Shown: positions 1 to 7,374 of the stretch, piece after piece
How positions within the stretch are numbered: the first letter of the stretch is position 1
How the letters are laid out: every line of letters begins with the position of its first letter
NCBI GenBank assembly: GCA_030433125.1
Contig: JAUIKZ010000001.1
Location: 1 to 36,389 of the forward strand
Source of the DNA: Alphaproteobacteria bacterium
GTDB lineage: Bacteria; Pseudomonadota; Alphaproteobacteria; UBA6184
Reading direction: 5' to 3'
Length of the DNA: 36,389 nucleotides
Position numbers and translations under genes: made by a program
The notes under the pieces: generated by a model
Databases searched by the model: none
What the model was told of the DNA's origin: nothing
What the model saw: only the letters and a program-made list of their open reading frames with translations

Positions 1-189
1 GTCGAGGGCCGCATGGCGAAAGCGGCCAGCGAGATGAGCCACTGGCAGGAATACGACTACGTGGTCGTCAACCGGGACCTGGAGCGCTGCATCGCCGACG
101 TCGAGGCGATCCTGCGGGCCGAGCGCATGAAGCGCGAGCGCCAGACCAACCTCAGCGATTTCATCCGGGATCTCGCGCCCGAGGATTAA
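1..189 (+). CDS. gmk: Guanylate kinase, C-terminal part (5' end outside window)
   Basis: The first 62 codons and stop of a rightward gene. The peptide contains EYDYVVVNRDLE followed by a helical end with RAERMKRERQ. The Y-D-(Y/H)-V-(V/I)-x-N pattern followed by a C-terminal helix is typical of guanylate kinase, which phosphorylates GMP to GDP in the cytoplasm. The kinase P-loop lies outside the window. The stop overlaps the stop of convergent rsmA by four bases; gmk beside rsmA is a common alphaproteobacterial arrangement. Composition is odd: I count about 67% G+C over bases 1-180 and almost every third codon base is G or C, unlike the genes that follow. Identification rests on the C-terminal third only. 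Confidence 0.8.
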   Translation, partial: VEGRMAKAASEMSHWQEYDYVVVNRDLERCIADVEAILRAERMKRERQTNLSDFIRDLAPED

Positions 190-971
190 GCCTCGGCGTA
201 ATTCCGGGCGAGAGCCGCGAACTCCTCAACGCTTAGCTCCTCGGCCCGCGCTGTAGGGCTGATCCCACAAGCTTCAATTTGCTCAACAGATAACAATGAC
301 TGCAAATTCTTCTTAATCATTTTACGGCGTGAGGAAAACGCAGTCTTCACAACCTTTCCCATTATCTCAAAAGGCACCGCCGGCTGCATATCAAGAGGGG
401 TTAACTGAACGACCGTAGACCAAATTTTAGGCTGTGGCTTAAAGGCAGTAGGCGGCACGTCCATAACCTTACGGCATTTTGCTACCCACTGGCACATCAC
501 CGACAAGCGTCCATAAGCTGAAGTGCGGGGCTTGGCCACAATACGTTCGGCCACTTCTTTTTGAAACATCAGCGTAAGGCTTGTAAAATGTTTAATATGA
601 GGAAGCCAGTTAAATAAAAGCTGGGTGCCCACATTATACGGGAGGTTCGACACAATTTGGCGTGGGGCCTGCCCCAGTTTATGAGCCTCTACCCTAAGAG
701 CGTCGTCATGAATAATATGTGCAGCCTCCCCAAGCTTCTGCCTTAAGAGCTCGATAAAACGCGTGTCTTTTTCAATGAGAATTAATTGAGCGGGATGCTT
801 TTCAGCTATTTTAGTGGTAAGCGCCCCTTGCCCAGGTCCCACTTCAATAACAGTCGCGTCAGGCCTAATGCCAGCGGCTAATATAATTTTGTGGATGATA
901 TTGTTGTCATGCAAAAAGTTTTGGCCAAGAGATTTCTTGGCCTTTAAAAAGCTTGGGGTTTGCTCGCTCAT
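186..971 (-). CDS. rsmA: 16S rRNA (adenine1518-N6/adenine1519-N6)-dimethyltransferase
   Basis: RsmA/KsgA dimethylates two adjacent adenines in the 3' terminal hairpin of 16S rRNA using S-adenosylmethionine, late in 30S maturation. The 261-residue length is normal. Visible landmarks are KSLGQNFLHD (residues 13-22), the SAM-binding loop VIEVGPGQGALT (41-52), and the catalytic NLPY motif (109-112). The gene starts three bases after surA ends, so the two are probably cotranscribed. In many alphaproteobacteria pdxA lies between surA and rsmA; here it is absent. The last ~25 codons (roughly bases 186-260) share the high G+C of gmk, whereas the rest of the gene is near 42-50%. The composition changes inside an otherwise intact reading frame. 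Confidence 0.95.
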   Translation of the reverse strand: MSEQTPSFLKAKKSLGQNFLHDNNIIHKIILAAGIRPDATVIEVGPGQGALTTKIAEKHPAQLILIEKDTRFIELLRQKLGEAAHIIHDDALRVEAHKLGQAPRQIVSNLPYNVGTQLLFNWLPHIKHFTSLTLMFQKEVAERIVAKPRTSAYGRLSVMCQWVAKCRKVMDVPPTAFKPQPKIWSTVVQLTPLDMQPAVPFEIMGKVVKTAFSSRRKMIKKNLQSLLSVEQIEACGISPTARAEELSVEEFAALARNYAEA

Positions 972-974
972 GGG

Positions 975-2237
975 TTAATCAATAAGCTTAAAGCGTGCGT
1001 CTTTGATGTTAATTAAGGCTGACTGGCGCAATTCGCGTTTACGCTTTTCCGCTACAGCAATTAATTTTTCGTTAAGTAACACTTGCTCCGCTATGTTTTC
1101 TAACACAGGGCGTGGCGCCTCTTTAATTTTAGAAACAAACAAACGCATGCCGCCTTCTGGCACCGCCAATGGTTTTGTAAGCTCACGCTGTTTGGCGCCC
1201 ACCAAAACTTGTTGCAGGGCAGGGGGCATTTGCATGTAGGCTATGTTTGTTTGGGTGGTAAATTGAACCTCCGGATAGTTGCGTAAAACCCGCTCAACTT
1301 GGGCTGTTGTTTTAGCGGCCTCTAGCTCATCATTAAAAGATTTATCATTGATAATACTGTAGGGAATGAGCATTTGCACAAATTCAAAAGCAGAGCTTTC
1401 GGGCAGCACACGCCCCTTTGATAAACGGCCCTCCAGGTAGTAAATTTTGTAGCTAGAATCGGATTTCACTAAAACAAAATCTTTTTGCACATCCATGCCG
1501 CGCACTTGGGCTGCCTCTGCGTTTGTCAGGCTGCTGGAGGATAACCACCCCAGGTCGCCCCCAACTTTGGCAGTGTGCCCCATGGAAAACTGTTGCGCCA
1601 ACGCCTCAAATTTGGCGCCCGCTCTTAACAGCCCCAATAACATGGTGGCTTTGTTGCGTACATAAGGCTCATTCACACCATCCGTAAACGGCAATACAAT
1701 TTCATGAAGGTGCAGTTTTTCAACATTTTTTAAGTCTTGACGCCTTTTAAGATAAGCATCCACCTCTGCGGGGCTGACCGAAACCCTGCTTGCAAAAAAT
1801 TGCTGCAAATATTGCTGCCACATGAGTTGTGTGCGAATGTTTTTACGATGCACTTTAGGGTTGAGCCTTTGGCTTTTAAAATAGTCGTCCAGCTGCTGGG
1901 CGCTCATTTGATACTGCCCGGCAAAGGCCGCGTATGCCTGTTCCACCGTTTGTTCCGGGTAGCGCGCCCCAAGACGTTTGAACTCTTGGTTCATGGCTTC
2001 TTCAGACACCACAATATTAAAAATCTCGTTGCGGAGCTTATTCACATTTTCGGGTGTTTCTTCAATGCGTGACAGCATGAAAAACAGCCGCAGGCGGTTA
2101 TCCACATCACGGCTTGTGATAACCGTTTTGTTTACAGTAGCCACAACCTTAGGGCAGGTAACGGCCTGCGAAACGGGGGTGAGTAACAATACAACAACGC
2201 TCAAAAGTTTTTTAATCATAGGGCTCATATTTTTCAT
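975..2237 (-). CDS. surA: Periplasmic peptidyl-prolyl isomerase / outer-membrane protein chaperone SurA
   Basis: SurA escorts unfolded outer-membrane proteins across the periplasm. After a hydrophobic signal peptide (LLSVVVLLLTPVSQA, cleavage before VTCP) there is an N-terminal chaperone region, then one clear parvulin domain with the HEIVLPF strand and the GGDLGWL motif. The following region resembles a second, degenerate parvulin domain. The frame is open up to 2306, but I prefer ATG 2237 (or 2219) because the signal peptide begins there and a weak leftward -10 (TATAAC, 2292-2297) would put the transcript start downstream of 2306. No good Shine-Dalgarno distinguishes the two ATGs. It is followed immediately by rsmA. 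lptD, the usual upstream partner, is not here; a permease is divergent instead. Confidence 0.9.
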   Translation of the reverse strand: MKNMSPMIKKLLSVVVLLLTPVSQAVTCPKVVATVNKTVITSRDVDNRLRLFFMLSRIEETPENVNKLRNEIFNIVVSEEAMNQEFKRLGARYPEQTVEQAYAAFAGQYQMSAQQLDDYFKSQRLNPKVHRKNIRTQLMWQQYLQQFFASRVSVSPAEVDAYLKRRQDLKNVEKLHLHEIVLPFTDGVNEPYVRNKATMLLGLLRAGAKFEALAQQFSMGHTAKVGGDLGWLSSSSLTNAEAAQVRGMDVQKDFVLVKSDSSYKIYYLEGRLSKGRVLPESSAFEFVQMLIPYSIINDKSFNDELEAAKTTAQVERVLRNYPEVQFTTQTNIAYMQMPPALQQVLVGAKQRELTKPLAVPEGGMRLFVSKIKEAPRPVLENIAEQVLLNEKLIAVAEKRKRELRQSALINIKDARFKLID

Positions 2238-2407
2238 TAAATTACTAGGTTTCGCACGAAGATTCAATGTGAAATACAGGTTTCGCGTGTGGTTATACTG
2301 AACCAAATACGTTTTTGTCTGCCCAGGGCCCTCGCGCGCACCACCGCAAAAACTTGCAATTAAATATTAATTCCGGTAACCCTTATTAAAGATAAAGTAG
2401 GATTGAT

Positions 2408-3718
2408 ATGTCACATCAACAAACACGCGCTAAAATTGGGCTGATTGGCGCTACAGCCCTTGTGTTAGGTAACCTGGTGGGCTCTGGGGCATTTGTGCTG
2501 CCGGCCAACATGGCCAAAAAAGGGTACATCGGTTTGGTAAGCTGGGGCTTTACGGCGGCGGGCGCTATGTTGTTAGCGCTTATGTTCGCTCGCCTTAGCA
2601 TGAAGGTGCCAAAGCCGGGCGGCCCCCATGTGTTTGTTGAAGCGGCTTACGGCAATAAAACGTTGTCCTATTACACCGCATGGGGCTATTGGATGCTCAC
2701 CTGGATAGGGAATGCCGCTATCGTGGTAGCCATGTATGCCTATTTTAATGACATGGTAGGGGAAGAGCTCTCCTCTTATCAGCTCTTCTCCTTTGGGATT
2801 GCCACCTTAGCGTTCATGACCTACATTAACGTGCGTGGTATCCAAGAAGCCAACTTTGTGCAAATCCTTATTACCGTTTTAAAAGGAATCCCCATGGTGG
2901 CGGTGCCGCTGATCGCCTTCAAAAATTTTAGGCCGGAAATCAGCTTGCAATTCAACCTTACAGGCAGCTCGAATCTGTTAGCGTTTCAAGGAGCCGCTGT
3001 GTTAACGCTGTGGAGCTTTGTGGGAATCGAATCCGCTACGGTGCCGGCTGATGATGTGGACCAACCCACCAAAACCATTCCCCGTGCCACCTTGCTAGGC
3101 ACTTTTCTGGCTGGCCTTGTGTATATTGGGGGTAACTTTCTTTTGATGGGGGCTGTGCCTTTAGATGTTTTAGCCGCCTCTGATGCTCCTTACGCCACGG
3201 CCGCTACCTTTTTAATGGGCCCCAGCTTGGGTAAGCTCGTATCCATCGCCGCCTTTATTTGCTGTATAGGCACTCTCAACGGCTGGATGTTGTTAGTAGG
3301 GCAAATCCCCAAAGGCGCTGCGGATGATGGCTTGTTCCCCAAATATTTTGGCGTGTTATCTAACAGAGGTGTGCCGGCGCGCGGCATCATATTATCCGCT
3401 GTGTTGATGGGGCTTATCTTACTCATCACTCTGCGCCCAGATTTGTCTGATCAGTTTGACTTTATCGCGGAGCTTGCGGTCACCAGTTTGCTACTAATAT
3501 TTGTGATCATATTAGGTTGTTATTATGAATTATATGTAAAAGTAATGGGTCGCCTCAGCGACTATGTTATTTTTATACTGGGTGGGTTGTACACAGTGTG
3601 GTCACTTTACGCGGCCGGTGTGAATATGCTTTTATACTCAACGGTTATAATTTTTTCTGGCTATCCGGCGCAAATTTTGTTAGAGAAATGGGGAAATAGG
3701 AACAACAAAGATGAATAA
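2408..3718 (+). CDS. APC-superfamily amino acid/polyamine antiporter, AdiC/PotE-like
   Basis: A 436-residue inner-membrane transporter with about 12 hydrophobic segments. The N-terminal substrate loop GNLVGSGAFVLP matches the GNIMGSGVFLLP motif of the arginine:agmatine antiporter AdiC, and LWSFVGIESATVPADDV matches the TM6 region of AdiC that carries the gating tryptophan. AADDGLFPKYF also matches AdiC-like carriers. The family exchanges basic amino acids or polyamines; the actual substrate cannot be read from sequence. ATG 2408 has TAGGA six bases upstream. The gene stands alone, divergent from surA. Its last codons overlap the start of a 25-residue hydrophobic ORF at 3711. Confidence 0.85.
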   Translation: MSHQQTRAKIGLIGATALVLGNLVGSGAFVLPANMAKKGYIGLVSWGFTAAGAMLLALMFARLSMKVPKPGGPHVFVEAAYGNKTLSYYTAWGYWMLTWIGNAAIVVAMYAYFNDMVGEELSSYQLFSFGIATLAFMTYINVRGIQEANFVQILITVLKGIPMVAVPLIAFKNFRPEISLQFNLTGSSNLLAFQGAAVLTLWSFVGIESATVPADDVDQPTKTIPRATLLGTFLAGLVYIGGNFLLMGAVPLDVLAASDAPYATAATFLMGPSLGKLVSIAAFICCIGTLNGWMLLVGQIPKGAADDGLFPKYFGVLSNRGVPARGIILSAVLMGLILLITLRPDLSDQFDFIAELAVTSLLLIFVIILGCYYELYVKVMGRLSDYVIFILGGLYTVWSLYAAGVNMLLYSTVIIFSGYPAQILLEKWGNRNNKDE

Positions 3719-3788
3719 CCTCTTAATTTATGGATCTACAACTATTCTAGTGATACTCACCATTCTTTACGGGATATCCGTATTTTAG
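3711..3788 (+). CDS. Possible single-span membrane microprotein overlapping the permease stop
   Basis: A 25-codon ORF whose ATG (3711) lies inside the last codons of the APC permease, in a different frame (the permease TAA is 3716-3718). It encodes MNNLLIYGSTTILVILTI followed by LYGISVF, essentially one transmembrane helix. The overlap would allow translational coupling to the permease, and small one-helix partners of transporters are known in other systems (KdpF, for example). There is no strong Shine-Dalgarno; the upstream bases are AATAGGAACAACAAAG. A short hydrophobic ORF can arise by chance, so this is a candidate only. Confidence 0.35.
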   Translation: MNNLLIYGSTTILVILTILYGISVF

Positions 3789-3806
3789 GGGCGCGTTTTA
3801 CGCCCC
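3788..3806 (+). terminator. GC-rich hairpin after permease/microprotein
   Basis: GGGGCG (3788-3793) pairs with CGCCCC (3801-3806) around a 7-base loop, just after the microprotein stop. No clear T-tract follows (CGCCTTCTATCT), so a factor-independent terminator is possible but weak. Confidence 0.35.
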
Positions 3807-3892
3807 CGCCTTCTATCTAAAAGCTCTTGTCACGAAACATTTTTAGTTTTTACTCATTTGTGCTAGTTTAGCTTCAAAAAGGGCTTACACAC

Positions 3893-4591
3893 ATGGATGA
3901 CGCTGTAGTAGAAACCACTATTAATACAGCAGATAACTTTTCACTTTTCTCAATCATCACAGGTGCCGACTTTGTGGTGCAAATGGTGATGCTTATCTTG
4001 TTTGCGGCGTCGGTGTGGAGCGTGGCCACCATCTTTTATAAGTTCAGCTTGTTCTTAAAATTAAACCATAACATTAAGCAGTTTGAAAAACTGTTCTGGA
4101 GCGGCGAGCCCTTAGACCAAATTCGGCGCAAAGCCAATAATCGCGCCAACAATCCCCTTACGGTCGTGTTCCTCGATGGCATGCATGAGTGGGAGAAAAC
4201 CGGTTATCGGGTCACGAAAAATATTCTAGAGCGCTTGCGCATGAAAATGATGGCCTCTTTGCAAGAAGAGGTGAGTAAAGCCGAAGACAAAGTGCCTATG
4301 TTGGCCACCATTGGCTCAGTCTCCCCTTTTATAGGGTTGTTCGGCACGGTATGGGGCATTGTGAACAGTTTGCGTACCATTGGCGCCCAAAAGTCTACCA
4401 GCCTTGCGGTGGTGGCTCCCCACATAGCCGAGGCCTTGTTTGCTACCGCCATTGGGTTGGTAGCCGCCATTCCCGCGGTGATGGCCTATAACCGCTTCGC
4501 CCGCGATCTCAACAAGATTCATCTCCGTGGGGAGAACTTTGTGAACGAATTCATTGTTGTGCTCTCCCATCAGCTACAAGAGGTAGTGTAA
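3893..4591 (+). CDS. tolQ: Tol-Pal system proton-channel subunit TolQ
   Basis: A 232-residue MotA/TolQ/ExbB-family inner-membrane protein with three transmembrane segments: about residues 24-50, and the pair around 140-200. Signatures are GSVSPFIGLFGTVWGI, with the GLFGTVWG motif of proton channels, and EALFATAIGLVAAIPAVMAYN. TolQ with TolR uses the proton motive force to energise TolA for outer-membrane constriction during division. It is the first gene of a tight tolQ-tolR-tolA run; the tolR ATG follows its stop after one base. Confidence 0.95.
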   Translation: MDDAVVETTINTADNFSLFSIITGADFVVQMVMLILFAASVWSVATIFYKFSLFLKLNHNIKQFEKLFWSGEPLDQIRRKANNRANNPLTVVFLDGMHEWEKTGYRVTKNILERLRMKMMASLQEEVSKAEDKVPMLATIGSVSPFIGLFGTVWGIVNSLRTIGAQKSTSLAVVAPHIAEALFATAIGLVAAIPAVMAYNRFARDLNKIHLRGENFVNEFIVVLSHQLQEVV

Positions 4592-4592
4592 C

Positions 4593-5027
4593 ATGGCATT
4601 GGGGCCTCAACAAAACAACGGGTCATCACGGCGTAGCATGAGCGCCATTGCCGAAATCAACATGACCCCTTTTATTGATGTAATGTTGGTGCTGCTTATT
4701 ATCTTCATGATCACGGCTCCTCTCTTAACTGTTGGCGTTGATGTGAGCTTACCTAAAACAGCCGCTAGCACCATCACCGAAGACAAAAAGCCCTTAGTGG
4801 TGAGTATCAAGAAAACCGCTGCAATATATGTGCAAGAAACGCCCGTCGATCGCACTAGCCTTATCAGCAAGTTAGACACATTGAGCGGTCAGAAAAAAGA
4901 CGTGAAAATCTATATTCAGGCCGACGAAGGCTTGTCTTATGGCACCTTTATGGAGATCATGGGCTTGATAAACCGTGCGGGGTATAAACGTGTGGCGCTT
5001 ATCGGAGAAGCATTGGAGACACGTTAA
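4593..5027 (+). CDS. tolR: Tol-Pal system subunit TolR
   Basis: A 144-residue ExbD/TolR-family protein. A short cytoplasmic start is followed by EINMTPFIDVMLVLLIIFMI, the conserved N-M-T-P-(F/L)-I-D-V-M-L-V-L-L-I-I-F stretch with the essential membrane aspartate of the proton path. A periplasmic domain of about 95 residues follows. It works in the TolQ5-TolR2 motor. It lies one base after tolQ and two bases before tolA, so it is certainly cotranscribed and probably translationally coupled. Confidence 0.95.
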   Translation: MALGPQQNNGSSRRSMSAIAEINMTPFIDVMLVLLIIFMITAPLLTVGVDVSLPKTAASTITEDKKPLVVSIKKTAAIYVQETPVDRTSLISKLDTLSGQKKDVKIYIQADEGLSYGTFMEIMGLINRAGYKRVALIGEALETR

Positions 5028-5029
5028 GC

Positions 5030-5947
5030 ATGAGAGACATGCCCTTTAGCACCATTGCCTCCTTGTTTTTACACGCTGTGATTTTGTTTTTCTTTGCGGT
5101 TGATTTTTCTGACCCACCTGAGCCGCTTAAGTTAGAAGCGGTGACAGGAATAGATATTGAAATGATCAGCCCCGAAGACACAACCTCCGACACCCAACGT
5201 AAAAAAACAGCTAACACCAAAAAAGAACTAAAGCCTCGCCCCCTGCGCGCAAAAGGGGCTCCTAAAATTGATACCCAGCGCAAAACGGTTGAGGCACCTA
5301 AACCAAAACCCATCCCCGCACCTAAACCTGAGGCGGCCCCTAAGCCCAGCCAACAGAAACCGGCGCCAGCGAAAAAGCCAACGCCGAAGCCAAAAGCTCA
5401 GCCCGCGCCGCCCAAAAAAGCAGCCCCCAAAACGTCAGCCCCGAAAAAGAGCCCGCCTAAGCAAGCGCCCAAAACAGCTCCGCGCAAAACGCCCGCGCAG
5501 GCCACTAAAAAGGCGGCCAAGCCTAAAGGCGACGTGTTAACGGACATCATAAAAAACCTGGCGCCCGATGAGGGTGGTAAAGCTGAAGGACGCAGCCTTA
5601 AAAACTCACGGGCGCCTAAACGAGGCAATACAACCACTAAGCTCAACAATGGCCAGATCTCCCTAATTCAGCAAGAGCTGAAAAAGCAAATCGAAGAGAA
5701 CTGGTCTCATAGCAGCTATAAAAAATATGACTTCCATCTGAACATTAAACTGGGCGCCAATGGCAAGGTGGAAAACGTGACCATCCTGAATGAAACGAAA
5801 TTGAGCGCCGACGTGCGCCCCGCCGCCGAAACAGCCCAACGGGCCATTTTGCGTATGGGGGCGTTTAAGGTGCCAGCCAAAATTTTCCCGCCTAAGCTCC
5901 ATAAAGAATGGGGTGAAATTCGGATCCGGTTCTCGTCGAGTCATTAA
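5030..5947 (+). CDS. tolA: TolA energy-transducing protein
   Basis: 305 residues in three parts: an N-terminal membrane anchor (FSTIASLFLHAVILFFFAV), a long Lys/Pro/Ala-rich linker (about residues 85-170) of the kind that spans the periplasm, and a C-terminal TonB/TolA-like domain beginning near QISLIQQELKKQIEENW. The linker is Pro/Lys-rich, more TonB-like than the Ala-rich helix of E. coli TolA; its place directly after tolQR makes TolA the better name. In most proteobacteria tolB and pal follow. Here the next gene is convergent, so those partners must be elsewhere in the genome. Confidence 0.85.
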   Translation: MRDMPFSTIASLFLHAVILFFFAVDFSDPPEPLKLEAVTGIDIEMISPEDTTSDTQRKKTANTKKELKPRPLRAKGAPKIDTQRKTVEAPKPKPIPAPKPEAAPKPSQQKPAPAKKPTPKPKAQPAPPKKAAPKTSAPKKSPPKQAPKTAPRKTPAQATKKAAKPKGDVLTDIIKNLAPDEGGKAEGRSLKNSRAPKRGNTTTKLNNGQISLIQQELKKQIEENWSHSSYKKYDFHLNIKLGANGKVENVTILNETKLSADVRPAAETAQRAILRMGAFKVPAKIFPPKLHKEWGEIRIRFSSSH

Positions 5948-5953
5948 CCGCAG

Positions 5954-5977
5954 GTTTTATTTTTTTCGAAATAAAAC
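5954..5977. terminator. AT-rich hairpin between convergent tolA and COQ10-like gene
   Basis: GTTTTATTT (5954-5962) pairs perfectly with AAATAAAAC (5969-5977) around TTTTCG. It sits between two converging genes and has A/T on both flanks, so it could end transcripts from either side. The stem has only two G-C pairs, so it is weak. Confidence 0.35.
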
Positions 5978-5999
5978 AGTGAACAAGATAGTGGAAATA

Positions 6000-6446
6000 T
6001 TATGCGTTATTAGCCATATTCTGCTGTGCCAAGTGCGCCGCTCGGTCCTCAAAGGCTTGCACCATGGTTTGGCCAATTTGGTTTAGCACCAGTTTTAGCA
6101 TGCCCGCTAAGAGGGTGTTGTTGAGCTCGAAGTCAATATCAAACCGCACGTGCGTGCCATTATCATTTTCGTCTAACACCCAGTGGCTTTCAAGGTGGCG
6201 CAGGGGTGCTGTGTGGCTGCGAATAATCACTTTTCTATGGGGCGTAAGTTCCACGTCTGAGCGAAAAGTTTCGGTAAAAGGGCCTTTACCCAACGTCATG
6301 TCCGCCACTATTTTATTCTCTGCCCGTTCAAGCACCGTTATCTTTTGGCACCATGGCAGAAACTGCGGGTAAGCCTCCACATTCTGAATAATATCAAACA
6401 AGAAGGCTGCTGTGTGTGGCAGCTGCTTTTGTGAGCTGTAATGCAT
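6000..6446 (-). CDS. COQ10/RatA-like SRPBCC (START-fold) protein
   Basis: A 148-residue lipid-binding START-like protein. The N-terminal pattern AFLFDIIQNVEAYPQFLPWC is diagnostic of the polyketide-cyclase/COQ10 family, whose mitochondrial members bind coenzyme Q and support respiration. The C-terminal half has the typical FDIDFELNNTLL and the final helix VQAFEDRAAHL. Some database entries call the family toxin RatA, but location argues for the quinone role: it starts one base after lipA, in the lpd-lipA-COQ10-like order widespread in alphaproteobacteria. It ends against convergent tolA. Confidence 0.85.
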   Translation of the reverse strand: MHYSSQKQLPHTAAFLFDIIQNVEAYPQFLPWCQKITVLERAENKIVADMTLGKGPFTETFRSDVELTPHRKVIIRSHTAPLRHLESHWVLDENDNGTHVRFDIDFELNNTLLAGMLKLVLNQIGQTMVQAFEDRAAHLAQQNMANNA

Positions 6447-6447
6447 A

Positions 6448-7362
6448 TTATGCCCGCAACTTTTGTTGGTCGGCTAGCTTTTTCTCTCGGGCGGCTTGTA
6501 GCTTTTTAAAGTCATCCCCCGCATGGTAAGAAGAGCGTGTGAGGGGCGAAGCCGAGATCATCAAAAACCCTTTGCCCCAGCCCATTTTTTCCATCTTCTT
6601 AAAGGTGTCGGGGGTCACAAAATCTATCACCGGGTGATGCTTTGGTGTGGGCTGCAAGTATTGCCCAATGGTCATGAAGTCTACCTCAGCGCTGCGGAGG
6701 TCATCCATTACTTGATACACCTCGTCCACACTTTCGCCAAGTCCCACCATAATGCCAGATTTGGTGAATATGCTGGGGTCCAGGCGCTTCACTTCTGCCA
6801 ACAGTTTGAGGGAATGAAAATAGCGAGCCCCTGGCCGCACAGGCTTATAAAGCCTGGGCACCGTTTCTAGGTTGTGGTTAAACACATCCGGCTTGGCCGC
6901 TACTACCACTTCTAGCGCCCCGTCTTTTTTTTGAAAGTCGGGGGTAAGAATTTCGATGGTGGTGGCGGGTGAGCTGGCCCGAATAGCCCGAATGGTTTGA
7001 GCAAAATGCTCTGCACCACCGTCGGGGAGGTCATCACGGTCAACGGAAGTGATCACCACATGCTCTAAGCCCAAATTTCCTAGGGCTTCGGCTACGCGTT
7101 CGGGCTCGTGTGGGTCAAGCAGGTCCGGGCGGCCAGTAGCGATGTTGCAAAAGGCACAGGCCCGGGTGCACACGCTGCCCAAAATCATGATGGTGGCATG
7201 TTTTTTCGACCAGCACTCGCCAATATTAGGGCAGGCTGCCTCTTCACACACGGTGTTCAGCTTTTGCTGGCGCATGAGGTCTTTCGTTTCATGATACCCT
7301 TGGCTAACAGGCGCTTTCACCCGTAGCCAATCTGGCTTTTTTCGCTTAACCGTGTCTGTCAT
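6448..7362 (-). CDS. lipA: Lipoyl synthase
   Basis: A radical-SAM enzyme that inserts two sulfurs into protein-bound octanoyl groups to make the lipoyl cofactor of 2-oxoacid dehydrogenases. Both iron-sulfur clusters are recognisable: the auxiliary cluster cysteines in CEEAACPNIGEC, and the radical-SAM CxxxCxxC in CTRACAFC. GLGESVDEV and the C-terminal SSYHAG motif, whose second serine ligates the auxiliary cluster, are present. I choose ATG 7362 (304 residues) because GGAGG lies seven bases upstream; the in-frame TTG at 7374 sits on that Shine-Dalgarno. It follows lpd, whose product oxidises the cofactor it makes. Confidence 0.95.
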   Translation of the reverse strand: MTDTVKRKKPDWLRVKAPVSQGYHETKDLMRQQKLNTVCEEAACPNIGECWSKKHATIMILGSVCTRACAFCNIATGRPDLLDPHEPERVAEALGNLGLEHVVITSVDRDDLPDGGAEHFAQTIRAIRASSPATTIEILTPDFQKKDGALEVVVAAKPDVFNHNLETVPRLYKPVRPGARYFHSLKLLAEVKRLDPSIFTKSGIMVGLGESVDEVYQVMDDLRSAEVDFMTIGQYLQPTPKHHPVIDFVTPDTFKKMEKMGWGKGFLMISASPLTRSSYHAGDDFKKLQAAREKKLADQQKLRA

Positions 7363-7374
7363 GGCGTCCTCCAA

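Noticed and set aside
1061..1075. TTAA-N7-TTAA inside surA
   Set aside because: It lies deep in a coding region with no start nearby; most likely a chance match, kept as a count of background.
6000..6446. RatA toxin of a toxin-antitoxin pair
   Set aside because: No RatB-like gene is adjacent, and the lpd-lipA context fits the COQ10-like role better.
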